Origin: Pseudomonas sp. MAG733B | GTDB lineage: Bacteria; Pseudomonadota; Gammaproteobacteria; Pseudomonadales; Pseudomonadaceae | Direction: 5' to 3' | Length of the DNA: 64,000 nt | NCBI RefSeq assembly: GCF_036884845.1 | Contig: NZ_CP145732.1 | Span: 5,766,001-5,830,000 of the forward strand | Shown here: positions 53,802 through 64,000 of the stretch, piece after piece | How positions within the stretch are numbered: position 1 is the stretch's first letter | Layout of the letters: each line of letters opens with the position of its first letter | Notes under the pieces: generated by a model | Database searches by the model: none | The model's input: the letters and a program-made list of their open reading frames with translations, nothing else | Told to the model about the DNA's origin: nothing | Program-made: the position numbers and the translations under genes

Positions 53802-54515
53802 TCATGGGCACCAGTAAATCTCTAACGTGGGTTGCAGAAAAGCGCGAATCGGCATTGCGGCGACATCGTCACCGGCCAGTGCGGTATTCAGGGTGGTCAG
53901 CTTCGACTGACCGGAAATCGACAGAATCTTGTGCTTGGCCGAGGCCAGCAGCGCCCGGGTCATGGTCAGGCGCTGATGCGGCACGGTCGGCGCCAGCATC
54001 GGGTAGCAACGACGAATACCATCAGCCTGCAAGGCTTCGGCAAGGTTCGGGCTGTTGGGGAACAGCGACGCGGTGTGACCGTCATCGCCCATGCCCAACA
54101 CCAACACATCGATCACCGGCAACTCGGAGAGCAAACGGTCGGCGTGATCGGCAGCCTGTTCGAGGTTGGCGCTGGCGCTGTACAGGCTCAGGAATTGAGC
54201 CTTGGCCGCCGGGCCTTGCAACAGGTAGCGCTTGATCAGTCCGGCGTTGCTGTCGGCGTGCTCAACCGGCACCCAGCGTTCGTCAGCCAGGCTGACGACC
54301 ACGTTCGACCAGTCCAGCGCCTGCTTGGCCAGGTGCTGGAAAAAAGCCACCGGGCTGCGGCCACCGGACACCACCAGGGTCGCAGTGCCCTGGGCGTCGA
54401 TCGCATCGCTCAATTGTTTGGCCACCTTCAGCGCCAGGCCTTCGGCCAGCAGCGTCGGGCTCTTGAACTCATGGGTGCTGACACCCTGAGGCAGTTTCAA
54501 ATCAGATATCGCCAT
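53802..54515 (-). CDS. pgl: 6-phosphogluconolactonase
   Basis: This 237-residue protein hydrolyses 6-phosphogluconolactone to 6-phosphogluconate. [40 protein letters not shown] and [18 protein letters not shown] are family segments. The start at 54515 has GGAGGT upstream and overlaps the zwf end by 14 bases. It lies between zwf and eda. Confidence 0.95.
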   Translation of the reverse strand: MAISDLKLPQGVSTHEFKSPTLLAEGLALKVAKQLSDAIDAQGTATLVVSGGRSPVAFFQHLAKQALDWSNVVVSLADERWVPVEHADSNAGLIKRYLLQGPAAKAQFLSLYSASANLEQAADHADRLLSELPVIDVLVLGMGDDGHTASLFPNSPNLAEALQADGIRRCYPMLAPTVPHQRLTMTRALLASAKHKILSISGQSKLTTLNTALAGDDVAAMPIRAFLQPTLEIYWCP

Positions 54516-55971
54516 ACCACGACCTCCCATCCCGCGTGATCAGAGCAATGGAGCTCATCGGCCCCCAGGACCCGGCCGCGTACGGCTTGGGCGCATCACC
54601 GGATTTTTTCCACCCGGCGATCAACTGGTCACACCAATTCCACGCGGCTTCGATTTCATCTTTACGGACAAACAGGTTCTGATTGCCACGCATCACTTCC
54701 AGCAACAACCGCTCGTAGGCATCGGGAATCCGTGCGCTGCTCCAGGTGTCGGAAAAATTCAGCTGCAACGGACCGCTGCGCAGCTGCATGCCTTTGTCCA
54801 GGCCTTGATCTTTGGTCATCACGCGCAAGGAAATGCCTTCGTCCGGTTGCAGGCGGATAATCAGCTTGTTGCTGATTTGCAGGCGCTGCTCAGGGGCGAA
54901 AATGTAGTGCGACGGTTCCTTGAAGTGGATGACGATCTGCGACAGTTTTTGCGGCATGCGCTTGCCGGTGCGCAGGTAGAACGGCACGCCGGCCCAGCGC
55001 CAGTTGCGGATGTCGGCACGCAGGGCAACGAAGGTTTCGGTATCGCTCTGGGTGTTGGAATTGGGTTCTTCCAGATAGCCCGGCACCGCTTTGCCTTCGC
55101 TGTAACCGGCGATGTACTGGCCGCGTACCACTTGTGTGGTCAGGCCTTCCGGGCTGATCGGCGCCAAGGCCTTGAGCACTTTGACCTTCTCGTCGCGGAT
55201 GCTGTCGGCGGACAGGTCGGCCGGCGGGTCCATGGCGATCAGGCAGAGCAGTTGCAGCAGGTGATTCTGGATCATGTCCCGCAGCTGACCGGCCTTGTCG
55301 AAGTAGCCCCAGCGGCCCTCGATGCCGACCTTCTCGGCCACGGTGATTTCCACGTGGGAGATGTAATTCTGGTTCCACTGGGTTTCGAACAGGCTGTTGG
55401 CGAAACGCAGGGCGATCAGGTTCTGGACGGTTTCTTTGCCCAGATAGTGGTCGATGCGGTAGGTGCGGTTTTCCGGGAAGAACTGCGCCACGGCGTCGTT
55501 GACCTTGCGCGAGGATTCCAGGTCCGAACCGATGGGTTTTTCCAGCACCACGCGGGTATTTTCCGCCAGGCCGACCTTCGCCAGGTTTTCGCAGATCGCA
55601 CCGTAAACAGCGGCCGGGGTCGCAAAGTAGGCAATGACCCGCTGCGAGCTGCCGGCCATCTCGGCCAGGGCGACGTAGTCTTCGGACTTGAGGAAATCGA
55701 CGTGCAGATAAGTCAGGCGTGAGAGAAAACGTTCGACAACGGCTTCGTCCAGCTCTTTGGCACCGACGTAGCGGCGCAGCTCGGAGGCGATGAACGTCAG
55801 GTGCTCCTGCTCGCTGCCAGGCTCACGGGCTAGCGCGATGATCCGCGTGTCCTCGTGCAAGAGGCCGGCGCCGTCGAGTTGATAAAGGGCAGGAAACAAC
55901 TTTCGCAGGGCCAGATCGCCGAGGGCGCCGAACAAGGCAAAGGTGCACGGTTCAACCGTAATCGAGAGCAT
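54502..55971 (-). CDS. zwf: Glucose-6-phosphate 1-dehydrogenase
   Basis: This 489-residue enzyme oxidises glucose-6-phosphate to 6-phosphogluconolactone with NADP. The nucleotide site is [20 protein letters not shown] and the active site is [20 protein letters not shown]. The gene overlaps pgl and heads the zwf-pgl-eda operon. hexR is divergent with an operator between. Confidence 0.96.
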   Translation of the reverse strand: MLSITVEPCTFALFGALGDLALRKLFPALYQLDGAGLLHEDTRIIALAREPGSEQEHLTFIASELRRYVGAKELDEAVVERFLSRLTYLHVDFLKSEDYVALAEMAGSSQRVIAYFATPAAVYGAICENLAKVGLAENTRVVLEKPIGSDLESSRKVNDAVAQFFPENRTYRIDHYLGKETVQNLIALRFANSLFETQWNQNYISHVEITVAEKVGIEGRWGYFDKAGQLRDMIQNHLLQLLCLIAMDPPADLSADSIRDEKVKVLKALAPISPEGLTTQVVRGQYIAGYSEGKAVPGYLEEPNSNTQSDTETFVALRADIRNWRWAGVPFYLRTGKRMPQKLSQIVIHFKEPSHYIFAPEQRLQISNKLIIRLQPDEGISLRVMTKDQGLDKGMQLRSGPLQLNFSDTWSSARIPDAYERLLLEVMRGNQNLFVRKDEIEAAWNWCDQLIAGWKKSGDAPKPYAAGSWGPMSSIALITRDGRSWYGDI

Positions 55972-56036
55972 GATGTTTGTTCTTTTATCAAGTTAAGCTA
56001 CAAATACCTTTTTTCAAGGCATCACTCAAGGGAAAA

Positions 56037-56052
56037 TGTAGTAATAACCACA
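56037..56052. promoter_or_regulatory. HexR operator candidate
   Basis: TGTAGTAATAACCACA is an imperfect palindrome (TGT-GT-AT-AC-ACA) between the zwf and hexR starts. It resembles the known HexR sites of Pseudomonas. Confidence 0.65.
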
Positions 56053-56190
56053 ACATTTTCGCAAAATACAGATTCCGAGTGGTGGTCGGTCGGAGCCATC
56101 AGTAGGATAGGCCACCGTTATGGGCCACACCAAAGGCCCTTTTTGCATTAGCCGCGCGCTTATCGGCGCAGGTGAATCAAGGATACTCAT

Positions 56191-57060
56191 ATGGACCGCG
56201 TGCGAAATTTACTGGAACAAATCCAGAGTCGCCTTGAAGAGTTGAACAAGGCCGAACGCAAAGTCGCCGAGGTGATCCTGCTCAACCCACAGCAGGCCAC
56301 CCGTTTCAGCATCGCCGCCCTCGCCCAGGCCGCTTCGGTCAGCGAGCCGACGGTCAACCGTTTCTGCCGCTCGTTCGGTGTCAGCGGCTACCCCGAGCTG
56401 AAGCTTCAGTTGGCCCAGAGCCTGGCCAGCGGCGCTGCCTATGTCAGTCGAGCGGTTGAAGCTGACGACAATCCGGAAGCGTATACCAAGAAGATTTTCG
56501 GCAGCGCCATTGCGTCCCTGGACAGCGCCTTGCAGGCACTGGACCCAAACCTGATCAGCCGCGCCGTCGACCTGTTGATCCAGGCCCGGCAAATCCACTT
56601 CTTCGGCCTCGGCGCCTCCGCCCCGGTGGCGCTGGATGCGCAGCACAAGTTCTTCCGTTTCAACCTGGCCGTGACCGCCCATGCCGATGTGCTGATGCAG
56701 CGCATGATTGCCTCGGTGGCGCATACCGGCGAATTGTTCGTGATCATTTCCTACACCGGCCGCACCCGCGAACTGGTGGAAGTGGCGCGCATTGCCCGGG
56801 AGAACGGTGCTTCGGTACTCGGCTTGACCGCAGAGAACTCACCGCTGGCCAAGGCCAGCACTTTGAGCCTGAACATTCCACTGCCGGAAGACACCGACAT
56901 CTACATGCCGATGACTTCGCGGATCATTCAACTGACCGTGCTCGATGTGCTCGCCACCGGCATGACCTTGCGTCGCGGGGTGGATTTCCAGCCGCATTTG
57001 CGCAAGATCAAAGAGAGTTTGAATGCGAGCCGGTATCCGGTGGGTGACGAGTTCAATTGA
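56191..57060 (+). CDS. hexR: RpiR-family repressor of glucose genes
   Basis: This 289-residue regulator has an N-terminal RpiR helix-turn-helix ([40 protein letters not shown]) and a SIS sugar-phosphate domain ([40 protein letters not shown]). In Pseudomonas HexR represses zwf, edd and gap-type genes and is released by KDPG. The divergent position next to zwf supports the name. Confidence 0.95.
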   Translation: MDRVRNLLEQIQSRLEELNKAERKVAEVILLNPQQATRFSIAALAQAASVSEPTVNRFCRSFGVSGYPELKLQLAQSLASGAAYVSRAVEADDNPEAYTKKIFGSAIASLDSALQALDPNLISRAVDLLIQARQIHFFGLGASAPVALDAQHKFFRFNLAVTAHADVLMQRMIASVAHTGELFVIISYTGRTRELVEVARIARENGASVLGLTAENSPLAKASTLSLNIPLPEDTDIYMPMTSRIIQLTVLDVLATGMTLRRGVDFQPHLRKIKESLNASRYPVGDEFN

Positions 57061-57089
57061 TCCGGAATCTCCGCTGACTGATCCGGCCC

Positions 57090-57180
57090 CATCGCGGGCA
57101 AGCCTTGCTCCTACAGTTTTAAGTCGTCCGCAAATTCGGCGGGCAACCTCAACTTTGTAGGAGCAAGGCTTGCCCGCGAT
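57090..57180. repeat. REPIN (inverted REP pair)
   Basis: ATCGCGGGCAAGCCTTGCTC is mirrored by GAGCAAGGCTTGCCCGCGAT, between the converging hexR and mutarotase genes. Confidence 0.9.
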
Positions 57181-57204
57181 GGCGATACCCGCAACACAAC
57201 AAAA

Positions 57205-58059
57205 TTAAGCGCCCACCCGCGCCTGCAAACTCAAATGCGCCCGCTCGCCCGGCTTCAGGCACAGGCTATCGGTGCCGCCACTGGCGGCCTCCACGCAAAC
57301 GAATTCGGATATCTCATTCCAGCTCACCCCCAGCAACGGCCGTGAGCCCGGATGCCAGACCACCGTGTCAGCCGTATCGCCAGTATCGATGCACAACGCC
57401 CGATCCCAGGCATGGTCATTGAGCTGCAATTCACCGTCATGCTGGAACACCCGCTGACAGCCGCCATCCACCCGCAACTCGCCTTCCTGCTGGCAAACCT
57501 GGCGGTTCAACTGGTCATAACCGTGCGCGCCTTCGAGCCCAGACAGCGCTACCTCACCGACATCACCAATACGCCAGTAAGCGTGCAACGCCTGACTCAA
57601 CTGGCACGGCATATCGTCCTGATGCTCAGTACTCAAGCGTAAATCCATGCGTTCGCCCAAGTGCGCATGCAGGTCCACTTGCCAGTCGCACAACTCAAGC
57701 TGCCAATGCAGGCGCACGCCATCGTCGTCGCTGCTGCTGTCGATCAACTTCCAGTCGAGCAAGCGCGCCCAACCATGGGACGGCCAGGCGTTTTCACTCG
57801 GATGCCGGCCATACCACGGCCAACACACCGGCACGCCACCGCGAATCGCGCCGACCTGCGGCCACTTCGCCGCGCACCACAGCCACGGCTTCTGGCCCTT
57901 GGGCTGGAAGTGCAGCAACTGCGCGCCCTGGCGACTGAACACCGCCTGACACAGCGGATGATCAATCACCAACACGTCGCGCTTCTGATAGCGCTCCCAC
58001 GCGAACACCGGACGTTCGCGCAAGGATTTGAAGAAGCGTTGTAGCGGATGCTCAAGCAT
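57205..58059 (-). CDS. D-hexose-6-phosphate mutarotase
   Basis: This 284-residue galactose mutarotase-fold protein has QGAQLLHFQPKGQKPWLWCA, GGVPVCWPWYGRHPSENAWP, SHGWARLLDWKLID, and a late VCVEAASGG segment. It is of the YeaD type, which interconverts the anomers of hexose-6-phosphates. It lies after oprB, as in other Pseudomonas glucose clusters, with a terminator between them. Confidence 0.9.
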   Translation of the reverse strand: MLEHPLQRFFKSLRERPVFAWERYQKRDVLVIDHPLCQAVFSRQGAQLLHFQPKGQKPWLWCAAKWPQVGAIRGGVPVCWPWYGRHPSENAWPSHGWARLLDWKLIDSSSDDDGVRLHWQLELCDWQVDLHAHLGERMDLRLSTEHQDDMPCQLSQALHAYWRIGDVGEVALSGLEGAHGYDQLNRQVCQQEGELRVDGGCQRVFQHDGELQLNDHAWDRALCIDTGDTADTVVWHPGSRPLLGVSWNEISEFVCVEAASGGTDSLCLKPGERAHLSLQARVGA

Positions 58060-58105
58060 GTGCCACGGTCCTGAAAATCATCTGTTGCCGGGGTGCGCGC
58101 TCCCC

Positions 58106-58136
58106 AAAAAAAAGCGGACAGCCTTGGCTGTCCGCA
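58106..58136 (-). terminator. Terminator after oprB
   Basis: Read leftward, GCGGACAGCC / GGCTGTCCGC is followed by a run of eight T. The T-run ends shortly before the mutarotase start. Confidence 0.92.
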
Positions 58137-58173
58137 AAAATGCGCACATAGAGAGGAGCTTATCGCAGTCGCG

Positions 58174-59520
58174 TTAGAACACCGACTGAATTTTCAGGCC
58201 GGCGACCAAAGCGTTGTCGACTTCATCCACACCACCCGGGTGAGTGATGTATTGCAGGTTGGGACGCACGGTCAGCCAGTTGGTAACGTGGAAACCGTAG
58301 TTGAGCTCGTAGTTGTATTCGGTCTCACGCAGTGGCGAGAACAGTGGATCTTCGTAGTTGCTCACACCATTGGCGGCGTTGGTCAGCTCGGCGTTTTTCT
58401 TCACGTCATCGTTGACATGGATACGGGCGAAGCCGATGCCCAGGTCATCTTTCGGACGTGCGTCGAACGGGCCTTTGTACACAAACATCAGCGACTGGTA
58501 GTTGTCGACGATGTTGGTGTCCTTGTCGTGGAAAGTTGCGTTGGCGGCGATGTTCAGACCGCGGCTGGCGTCACCGTTATGGCTGGTGAGTTGCTGTTGT
58601 GCAACGAACCAGTAGCCGTGCTTGCTGCTGTGGCTGCGATAGGCGTTGCCGCTGGTGGCTGCATCATCGCCGTTGTCATCTTCACGAACGTCATCGGCGC
58701 TGGCGGTGCTTTTGTAGTAACCGACACGGTATTCGCCCGGCAGGTTGCCTGGGTTAGGCAGCCAGACCAGCTCGACCGGCAGAACGGTGCCGGCAGTACC
58801 GCTGCCGCTGAGCTTGAAGCCGTTACCGTGTTCCAGCTGCGACGGGTTCTGGTTGTACGCGCCGATCTGCGCATACCACTCAGGCGAGATGTTGTACTTC
58901 ACGCGGATCGCCGCTTGGCTGACCGGCCAGTTGTACCAGATGTTGGTCGCCCAGTTACCCACTTGGGAACCGCAGAACGCCAGGTTCTGGAATTCGCACG
59001 GGAAGGTGTTGAAGTCTTCGCCTTCACCGAAGTAACCGGCCTTGACGTCCAGTTTGTTGTCGAGGAACTGATGCTTGATCCACAACTGGGTCAGACGGAC
59101 CATGTGGCCACGGCCGTAGACTTCCTGCGAGGAACTCAAGGTGCCGGCACGCGGGTCGCCGACACGGTCGTTGGAGATGTTTTCACCGTTACGGTTGGTC
59201 AGCTGGATCTTGGCCTGGGTATTGTCCCAGCCGAACAGCTTCTCAAGGTCCAGTGCCGCGCCCAGGCCGAACTGGTCGGAGTAACGCGCAGTCTTGTCGT
59301 TGTTGAACCCGCCGTGGAGATTGCCGCCCACTTCACCGACGTAGTCCATCTTGATGTCGATGCCCTGCTCGATCAGCTTGGTTCGTTCGCCACCCCAATC
59401 CCCGGTCATCCATTCTGAATCGGCGCTAAACGCGTCAGCCGCGTGGACGCTACCGGCCAGTGTCATTGCTGCAATGGCAGACAACTGGCAGATAAGCTGA
59501 GCGCTGTTCTTCTTCTTCAT
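58174..59520 (-). CDS. oprB: Carbohydrate-selective outer-membrane porin
   Basis: This 448-residue protein has a signal peptide (LSAIAAMTLAGSVHAADAFS) and the OprB start WMTGDWGGERTKLIEQGIDI. Many alternating aromatic strands follow, and the C-terminus ends in VAGLKIQSVF with a final Phe, as outer membrane beta-barrels do. It lets glucose cross the outer membrane. It lies downstream of gtsD with a REPIN between. Confidence 0.95.
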   Translation of the reverse strand: MKKKNSAQLICQLSAIAAMTLAGSVHAADAFSADSEWMTGDWGGERTKLIEQGIDIKMDYVGEVGGNLHGGFNNDKTARYSDQFGLGAALDLEKLFGWDNTQAKIQLTNRNGENISNDRVGDPRAGTLSSSQEVYGRGHMVRLTQLWIKHQFLDNKLDVKAGYFGEGEDFNTFPCEFQNLAFCGSQVGNWATNIWYNWPVSQAAIRVKYNISPEWYAQIGAYNQNPSQLEHGNGFKLSGSGTAGTVLPVELVWLPNPGNLPGEYRVGYYKSTASADDVREDDNGDDAATSGNAYRSHSSKHGYWFVAQQQLTSHNGDASRGLNIAANATFHDKDTNIVDNYQSLMFVYKGPFDARPKDDLGIGFARIHVNDDVKKNAELTNAANGVSNYEDPLFSPLRETEYNYELNYGFHVTNWLTVRPNLQYITHPGGVDEVDNALVAGLKIQSVF

Positions 59521-59630
59521 CCCTACATCCTCGTTTTATTGTTATTAACTTTTCTTTTTCTAACGCGGTTACATCAGTCGCGGAGAGCAACAGGCTGCTC
59601 ACCGCATATCCCCCAGTAGGATCGGGTTGT

Positions 59631-59716
59631 TGTGGGAGCTGGCCTGCCAGCGATAGCCTCACCTCGGTTCGACGTTAAACCGAATTGTCTGCATCGCTGG
59701 CAGGCCAGCTCCCACA
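59631..59716. repeat. REPIN (inverted REP pair)
   Basis: GTGGGAGCTGGCCTGCCAGC is mirrored by GCTGGCAGGCCAGCTCCCAC, between gtsD and oprB. Confidence 0.9.
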
Positions 59717-59740
59717 CAACCCCATTCCCACATTTGTTCT

Positions 59741-60901
59741 TCAGCGGCCTTTGAATTGCGCGACGTTGGCAGCGTGCGATTCGGTTTTCGGTAAGGCGGC
59801 AACCCCCAGGCGCTCGCCAGTATTGGCATCGAACAGCAGCACTTTCGCCGGATCGAATTGCAGGGTCAGGGTTTCGCCCACGGCCGGTGCAACGTCCGGC
59901 GCCAGACGGCAGCAGACCTTGGTTTCGTTGAGATTGACGAACACCAGCGTGTCCGGGCCGGTCGGCTCGGTGACTTGAACTTCAGCGCGAATGGTCGGCA
60001 ATCCATTGGCATCGCCGTTCGCCAGCATGATCTGCTCAGGACGCAGGCCGAGGATCACTTCGCGGTCTTCCAGTCCGGCATCCTGCATGCTCATCGGCAG
60101 CTCGCAACGCGCCTGGCCACTGTCCAGCAGCGCGACAAGTCGACCGTCCTTGCGTTGCAGGCGCAACGGAATGAAGTTCATCGGCGGCGAGCCGATAAAG
60201 CTCGCCACGAACAGGTTGGCCGGGTTGTTGTAGATGTCTTTCGGCGTACCGAACTGCTGGATGATCCCGTCCTTCATCACCGCCACCTTGTCGCCCAGGG
60301 TCATGGCTTCGATCTGGTCGTGGGTCACGTAGACCGTGGTGGTTTTCAGGCGCTGGTGCATCAGTTTCATTTCGGTGCGCATCTCGACCCGCAGCTTTGC
60401 GTCGAGGTTGGACAGCGGTTCGTCGAACAGATAAATCTTCGGCCGACGCGCCAGGGCACGGCCCATGGCCACGCGCTGTTGCTGGCCGCCAGAGAGTTGG
60501 CCAGGCTTGCGATTGAGCAGGTGTTCGATCTGCAACAGCTTGGCCACCCGGGCGACTTCCTCGTCGATGGCCGACTGATTCATCTTGCGGATTTTCAGAC
60601 CGAATTCGATGTTCTCGCGCACGCTCATGGTCGGATACAGCGCGTAGGACTGGAACACCATGGCGATGTCGCGATCCTTGGGGCTCATGCCGCTGACGTC
60701 CTGATCGCCGATCATGATCGCGCCGCCAGTGATGGTTTCCAGACCGGCGATGCAGTTCATCAGGGTCGATTTACCGCAACCCGAAGGCCCGACCAGGATC
60801 AGGAACTCGCCGTCCTTGATCGACAGTTCGATGTTCTTCAAGGTGTCCGGCAGACCGGCGCCATAGGTCTTGTTTACATTGCGAAGTTCGAGCGTTGCCA
60901 T
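59741..60901 (-). CDS. gtsD: Glucose ABC transporter ATP-binding protein
   Basis: This 386-residue MalK-type ATPase has Walker [17 protein letters not shown], the signature [20 protein letters not shown], and Walker [21 protein letters not shown]. The C-terminal 130 residues form the regulatory TOBE-type domain. It powers glucose import through GtsBC. It starts two bases after the gtsC stop. Confidence 0.93.
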   Translation of the reverse strand: MATLELRNVNKTYGAGLPDTLKNIELSIKDGEFLILVGPSGCGKSTLMNCIAGLETITGGAIMIGDQDVSGMSPKDRDIAMVFQSYALYPTMSVRENIEFGLKIRKMNQSAIDEEVARVAKLLQIEHLLNRKPGQLSGGQQQRVAMGRALARRPKIYLFDEPLSNLDAKLRVEMRTEMKLMHQRLKTTTVYVTHDQIEAMTLGDKVAVMKDGIIQQFGTPKDIYNNPANLFVASFIGSPPMNFIPLRLQRKDGRLVALLDSGQARCELPMSMQDAGLEDREVILGLRPEQIMLANGDANGLPTIRAEVQVTEPTGPDTLVFVNLNETKVCCRLAPDVAPAVGETLTLQFDPAKVLLFDANTGERLGVAALPKTESHAANVAQFKGR

Positions 60902-60903
60902 GA

Positions 60904-61749
60904 TTACCCCTTGACTGCGCCGGCCGTAAGGCCGCGCACGAAATACTTGCCTGCGACCACATAGACCAGCAGGGTCGGCAGCCCGGCGATCATCGCCGCT
61001 GCCATATCAACGTTGTATTCCTTGGCGCCGGTGCTGGTGTTGACCAGGTTGTTCAGCGCGACCGTGATCGGTTGCGAATCACCGCTGGAGAACACCACGC
61101 CGAACAGGAAGTCGTTCCAGATCTGGGTGAACTGCCAGATCAGGCAGACCATGATGATCGGCGTCGACATCGGCAGAATGATCCGGCGGAAAATGGTGAA
61201 GAAACCTGCGCCGTCGAGGCGGGCAGCCTTCACCAGTGCATCCGGAATGCTCACGTAGTAGTTGCGGAAGAACAGCGTGGTGAATGCCAGGCCGTAAACC
61301 ACGTGCACGAACACCAGCCCGGTGGTGGTGCTTGCCAGGCCCATCTTGCCGAGGGTGAACGACGCCGGCAGCAGCACGGTCTGGAACGGCAGGAAGCAAC
61401 CGAACAGCAGCAGACCGAAGAACAACTGCGAACCACGGAAGCGCCACATCGACAGCACGTAGCCGTTCAACGCACCGATCGCCGTCGAAATCAGCACCGC
61501 CGGAACAGTGATCTTGATCGAGTTCCAGAAGTAACCGTCAACCGTGGCCCAGGCCTTGACCCAGCCAATGCCGGTGACCACGGTCGGCCAGCTCAGCAGG
61601 TTGCCGGTGCTGATGTCTTCCGGGGTCTTGAAGCTGGTCAACAGCATGACCATCAATGGAATCAGGTAAAGCAATACGGCGAGGATCAGCACCGCGTAGA
61701 TCGCGATGCGACTCAGGCTGATGGCAGGTTTGGCAGCGAGACTAGTCAT
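60904..61749 (-). CDS. gtsC: Glucose ABC transporter permease
   Basis: This 281-residue inner-membrane protein has about six membrane segments (YAVLILAVLLYLIPLMVMLL). The MalG-type EAA loop appears as DALVKAARLDGAGFFTIFRR, IILPMSTP. It overlaps gtsB by eight bases. It forms the membrane channel with GtsB. Confidence 0.93.
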   Translation of the reverse strand: MTSLAAKPAISLSRIAIYAVLILAVLLYLIPLMVMLLTSFKTPEDISTGNLLSWPTVVTGIGWVKAWATVDGYFWNSIKITVPAVLISTAIGALNGYVLSMWRFRGSQLFFGLLLFGCFLPFQTVLLPASFTLGKMGLASTTTGLVFVHVVYGLAFTTLFFRNYYVSIPDALVKAARLDGAGFFTIFRRIILPMSTPIIMVCLIWQFTQIWNDFLFGVVFSSGDSQPITVALNNLVNTSTGAKEYNVDMAAAMIAGLPTLLVYVVAGKYFVRGLTAGAVKG

Positions 61750-62650
61750 GACGCTTGGTCCTCAGCTCGGAGTACAGGTAAGGCACGATGATTGCGAGAA
61801 TCGCACCGAGCATCAGAATCGCACTGGCCGAGCCCATGCCCATCTGGCCGCGACTGAACGTGAAGGAGTACATGAACATCGCCGGCAGGTCGGAGGAATA
61901 ACCCGGGCCACCGGCCGTCATGGCCGCCACCAGGTCAAAACTCTTGATCGCGATGTGCGCCAGAATCATCACTGCACTGAAGAACACCGGGCGCAGGCTC
62001 GGCAGCACCACTTTCCAGTAGATCGTGGGCATGCTCGCGCCATCGATCTGCGCGGCACGGATGATCGATTGATCGACACCGCGCAGGCCGGCGAGGAACA
62101 TCGCCATGATGAAGCCCGAGGCTTGCCAGACCGCAGCGATCACCAGGCAATACACCACGCGGTCCGGGTCGATCAGCCAGTCGAGACGGAAGCCTTCCCA
62201 GCCCCAGTCACGCAACAATTTGTCCAGGCCCATGCCCGGGTTGAGCAGCCATTTCCAGGCAGTACCGGTGACAATCATCGAGAGCGCCATCGGGTACAGG
62301 TAAATGGTGCGGATGAAACCTTCGCGACGGATTTTCTGGTCGAGGAAAATCGCCAGTGTCACGCCGATCACCAGCGTGATGCCGATGAACATGCCGCCGA
62401 ACAGCGCCAGGTTCTTGCTCGCCACCCACCAGCGGTCGTTGTCGAACAACCGTGCGTATTGCGCCAGGCCCGCCCACTTGTAGTTCGGCAGGAATGTCGA
62501 GGTCGTGAACGACAGAACGAACGTCCACAGGATGTAGCCATAGAAGCCCACCAGAACGATGAACATGCTCGGCGCCAGCACCAGTTTTGGAAGCCAGCGT
62601 TGCAATGCATCGAACGGCGAGGCCTTGCTGAACACAGCAACAGAACTCAT
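61742..62650 (-). CDS. gtsB: Glucose ABC transporter permease
   Basis: This 302-residue MalF-type permease has membrane segments such as LVLAPSMFIVLVGFYGYILW and the EAA loop QSIIRAAQIDGASMPTIYWK, VVLPSLRPVFF. It lies downstream of gtsA with a REPIN between, and overlaps gtsC. Confidence 0.93.
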   Translation of the reverse strand: MSSVAVFSKASPFDALQRWLPKLVLAPSMFIVLVGFYGYILWTFVLSFTTSTFLPNYKWAGLAQYARLFDNDRWWVASKNLALFGGMFIGITLVIGVTLAIFLDQKIRREGFIRTIYLYPMALSMIVTGTAWKWLLNPGMGLDKLLRDWGWEGFRLDWLIDPDRVVYCLVIAAVWQASGFIMAMFLAGLRGVDQSIIRAAQIDGASMPTIYWKVVLPSLRPVFFSAVMILAHIAIKSFDLVAAMTAGGPGYSSDLPAMFMYSFTFSRGQMGMGSASAILMLGAILAIIVPYLYSELRTKRHD

Positions 62651-62699
62651 GGGGAAATCCAGTACGAGAGAAAAGGACTACTTTGGAAATGCTTCCCCT

Positions 62700-62790
62700 T
62701 GTAGGAGTGAGCCTGCTCGCGATAGCGGTGTGTCAGTCACCCAATCATCGAATGACAGATTGCAATCGCGAGCAGGCTCGCTCCTACAGG
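62700..62790. repeat. REPIN between gtsA and gtsB
   Basis: GTAGGAGTGAGCCTGCTCGC is mirrored by GCGAGCAGGCTCGCTCCTAC. It is inside the glucose transporter operon. Confidence 0.9.
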
Positions 62791-62799
62791 GGCCAGGCA

Positions 62800-64000
62800 T
62801 TACTTGGCCGACTGAACCGCTGCGCCCAGTTTCTTGGCGGCGTCAGCCGGGTCGGCTTTCGGGTCGTTGATGTAGTTGGTCACCACATCGAAGAACGCGC
62901 CCTGTACCGCCAGCGTGGTTGCCATGTTGTGCGCCATGCTCGGTTGCAGGCCGCCGGACTTGGCGTCTGCCAGGAAGTCCTTGGCGGCGGTCTGGGCGCA
63001 GGAGTCGAAACCGTATTTGCCCATGTCCGCCAGCATGTCGTTACGCACCGGGATCGAGCCCTTGTTGATGCTGAAGACTTTCTGGAAGTTCTCACCCAGC
63101 ACGACTTTGGCAATGTCCTGCTGACCGGCAGCAGTGCCCGCGTCTTTCTGCTTGAACACAGCCAGGGAGTCGATGTTGTAGGTGAAGGCCTTGTCGGTGC
63201 CCGGGAACGCTACGCACTCGTAGTCCTTGCCGGCGACTTTCTTGGCGGCGGTCCATTCGGACTTGGCCCAGTCACCCATGATCTGCATGCCGGCCTTGCC
63301 GTTGATGACCTTGGCCGCTTCCAGGTTCCAGTCCTGGCCTTTGCCGTCGGCGTCCATGTAGGTCGCGACTTTCTTCAGCTCGGTCAAAGCCTTGACCATT
63401 TCCGGTCCGGTCAGCGCTTTGTTGTCGAGATCGACCAGGGCTTTCTTGTAGCCATCAACACCCATCACCGAGAGCACAACGGCTTCGAACACGGTGCTGT
63501 CCTGCCAAGGCTGGCCACCGTGGGCGAGTGGAATGAAACCCGCAGCCTTGAGCTTGTCACCGGCGGCGTAGAATTCTTCGAGGGTGGTTGGTGGTTTTTC
63601 AATGCCGGCTTTCTTGAAGACTTCCGGGTTGATCCACAGCCAGTTGACGCGGTGGATGTTCACCGGCACGGCCACGTAATCACCTTCGTACTTCACGGTA
63701 TCGGAGACTTTCTTGTCGAGCAGGCTGTCCCACTTCTCCGATTTGGCAACGTCTTTCAGGACATCGGTGTCGAGCAGGCCGGTAGACGCCCACTCCTGAA
63801 TGTCCGGGCCTTTGATCTGGGCCACGCCTGGCGGGTTACCCGCAACGGCACGGCTTTTCAGCACGGTCATGGCAGTCGCACCGCCACCACCGGCGACTGC
63901 GCCGTCCTTCCAGGTGAAGCCGTCTTTCTCGACTTGGGCCTTGAGGACATCGACCGCTGCCTTTTCGCCACCCGACGTCCACCAATGCACGACTTCCACG
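62800..64000 (-). CDS. gtsA: Glucose ABC transporter substrate-binding protein, missing its N-terminus
   Basis: The C-terminal 400 residues of a periplasmic sugar-binding protein are present; the signal peptide lies past the window edge. [20 protein letters not shown] opens the visible part, then [20 protein letters not shown], and [16 protein letters not shown], which are typical of the family 1 sugar-binding proteins. The order gtsA-gtsB-gtsC-gtsD-oprB matches the glucose uptake operon of P. putida. Confidence 0.93.
   Translation of the reverse strand, partial: VEVVHWWTSGGEKAAVDVLKAQVEKDGFTWKDGAVAGGGGATAMTVLKSRAVAGNPPGVAQIKGPDIQEWASTGLLDTDVLKDVAKSEKWDSLLDKKVSDTVKYEGDYVAVPVNIHRVNWLWINPEVFKKAGIEKPPTTLEEFYAAGDKLKAAGFIPLAHGGQPWQDSTVFEAVVLSVMGVDGYKKALVDLDNKALTGPEMVKALTELKKVATYMDADGKGQDWNLEAAKVINGKAGMQIMGDWAKSEWTAAKKVAGKDYECVAFPGTDKAFTYNIDSLAVFKQKDAGTAAGQQDIAKVVLGENFQKVFSINKGSIPVRNDMLADMGKYGFDSCAQTAAKDFLADAKSGGLQPSMAHNMATTLAVQGAFFDVVTNYINDPKADPADAAKKLGAAVQSAK

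Overview
The window reads as chromosomal DNA of a fluorescent Pseudomonas (P. fluorescens group). The gene orders acsA next to a basic amino acid binding protein, fadD1-fadD2 next to a hydrolase and a MaoC protein, and gts-oprB-mutarotase-hexR-zwf-pgl-eda are Pseudomonas hallmarks. The many REP/REPIN palindromes between genes are also typical of this group. No tRNA, rRNA, CRISPR array, insertion sequence or complete prophage was seen.

Layout. 1-5.6 kb: start of an amino acid transporter binding protein, acetyl-CoA synthetase, a small DUF2790 protein, and nrdB with a long leader and no adjacent nrdA. 5.8-11.1 kb: an accessory block with a BRO-N protein, an HNH nuclease, a short S-type pyocin-like toxin with a colicin E3-type rRNase end and its immunity gene, an unknown Cys-motif protein, a HTH gene behind a perfect SOS box, and an orphan HigA-like antitoxin. 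11.1-31 kb: core and variable metabolism and transport genes (MBL hydrolase/TetR pair, glpQ, zntB, a PiT phosphate transporter, LysR/SDR, PACE efflux/LysR, an ECF42-type sigma with DGPF and SnoaL-like proteins, GNATs, LysE, alaC).

29.4-32.6 kb: gluconate uptake, kinase and repressor, with three matching GntR boxes. 32.7-33.2 kb: a DUF6124 gene behind an elaborate RNA-like leader with paired hairpins and mutually exclusive stems. 33.3-44.4 kb: GST, a BdlA-like chemoreceptor, an ECF sigma translationally coupled to an orphan betaine-type binding protein, a PhnD-like binding protein, a fatty acid desaturase, a second peptide deformylase and small stress-type proteins. 44.5-50 kb: the fadD1/fadD2 fatty acid activation cluster. 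50-53 kb: DUF2383 and DUF3820 proteins, a class V aminotransferase and an intradiol dioxygenase. 53.1-64 kb: Entner-Doudoroff enzymes (zwf-pgl-eda) divergent from hexR, followed by the glucose porin and the glucose ABC transporter gtsABCD, cut by the window end.

The glucose genes form one functional unit: OprB and GtsABCD import glucose, the mutarotase-like epimerase, Zwf, Pgl and Eda serve the hexose-phosphate/Entner-Doudoroff route, and HexR controls them. GntT, GntK and GntR feed gluconate into the same route at 6-phosphogluconate. The best candidate for something undescribed is the structured leader of the DUF6124 gene. After that come the accessory block with its bacteriocin module, and the palindrome-flanked ECF sigma/binding-protein unit.
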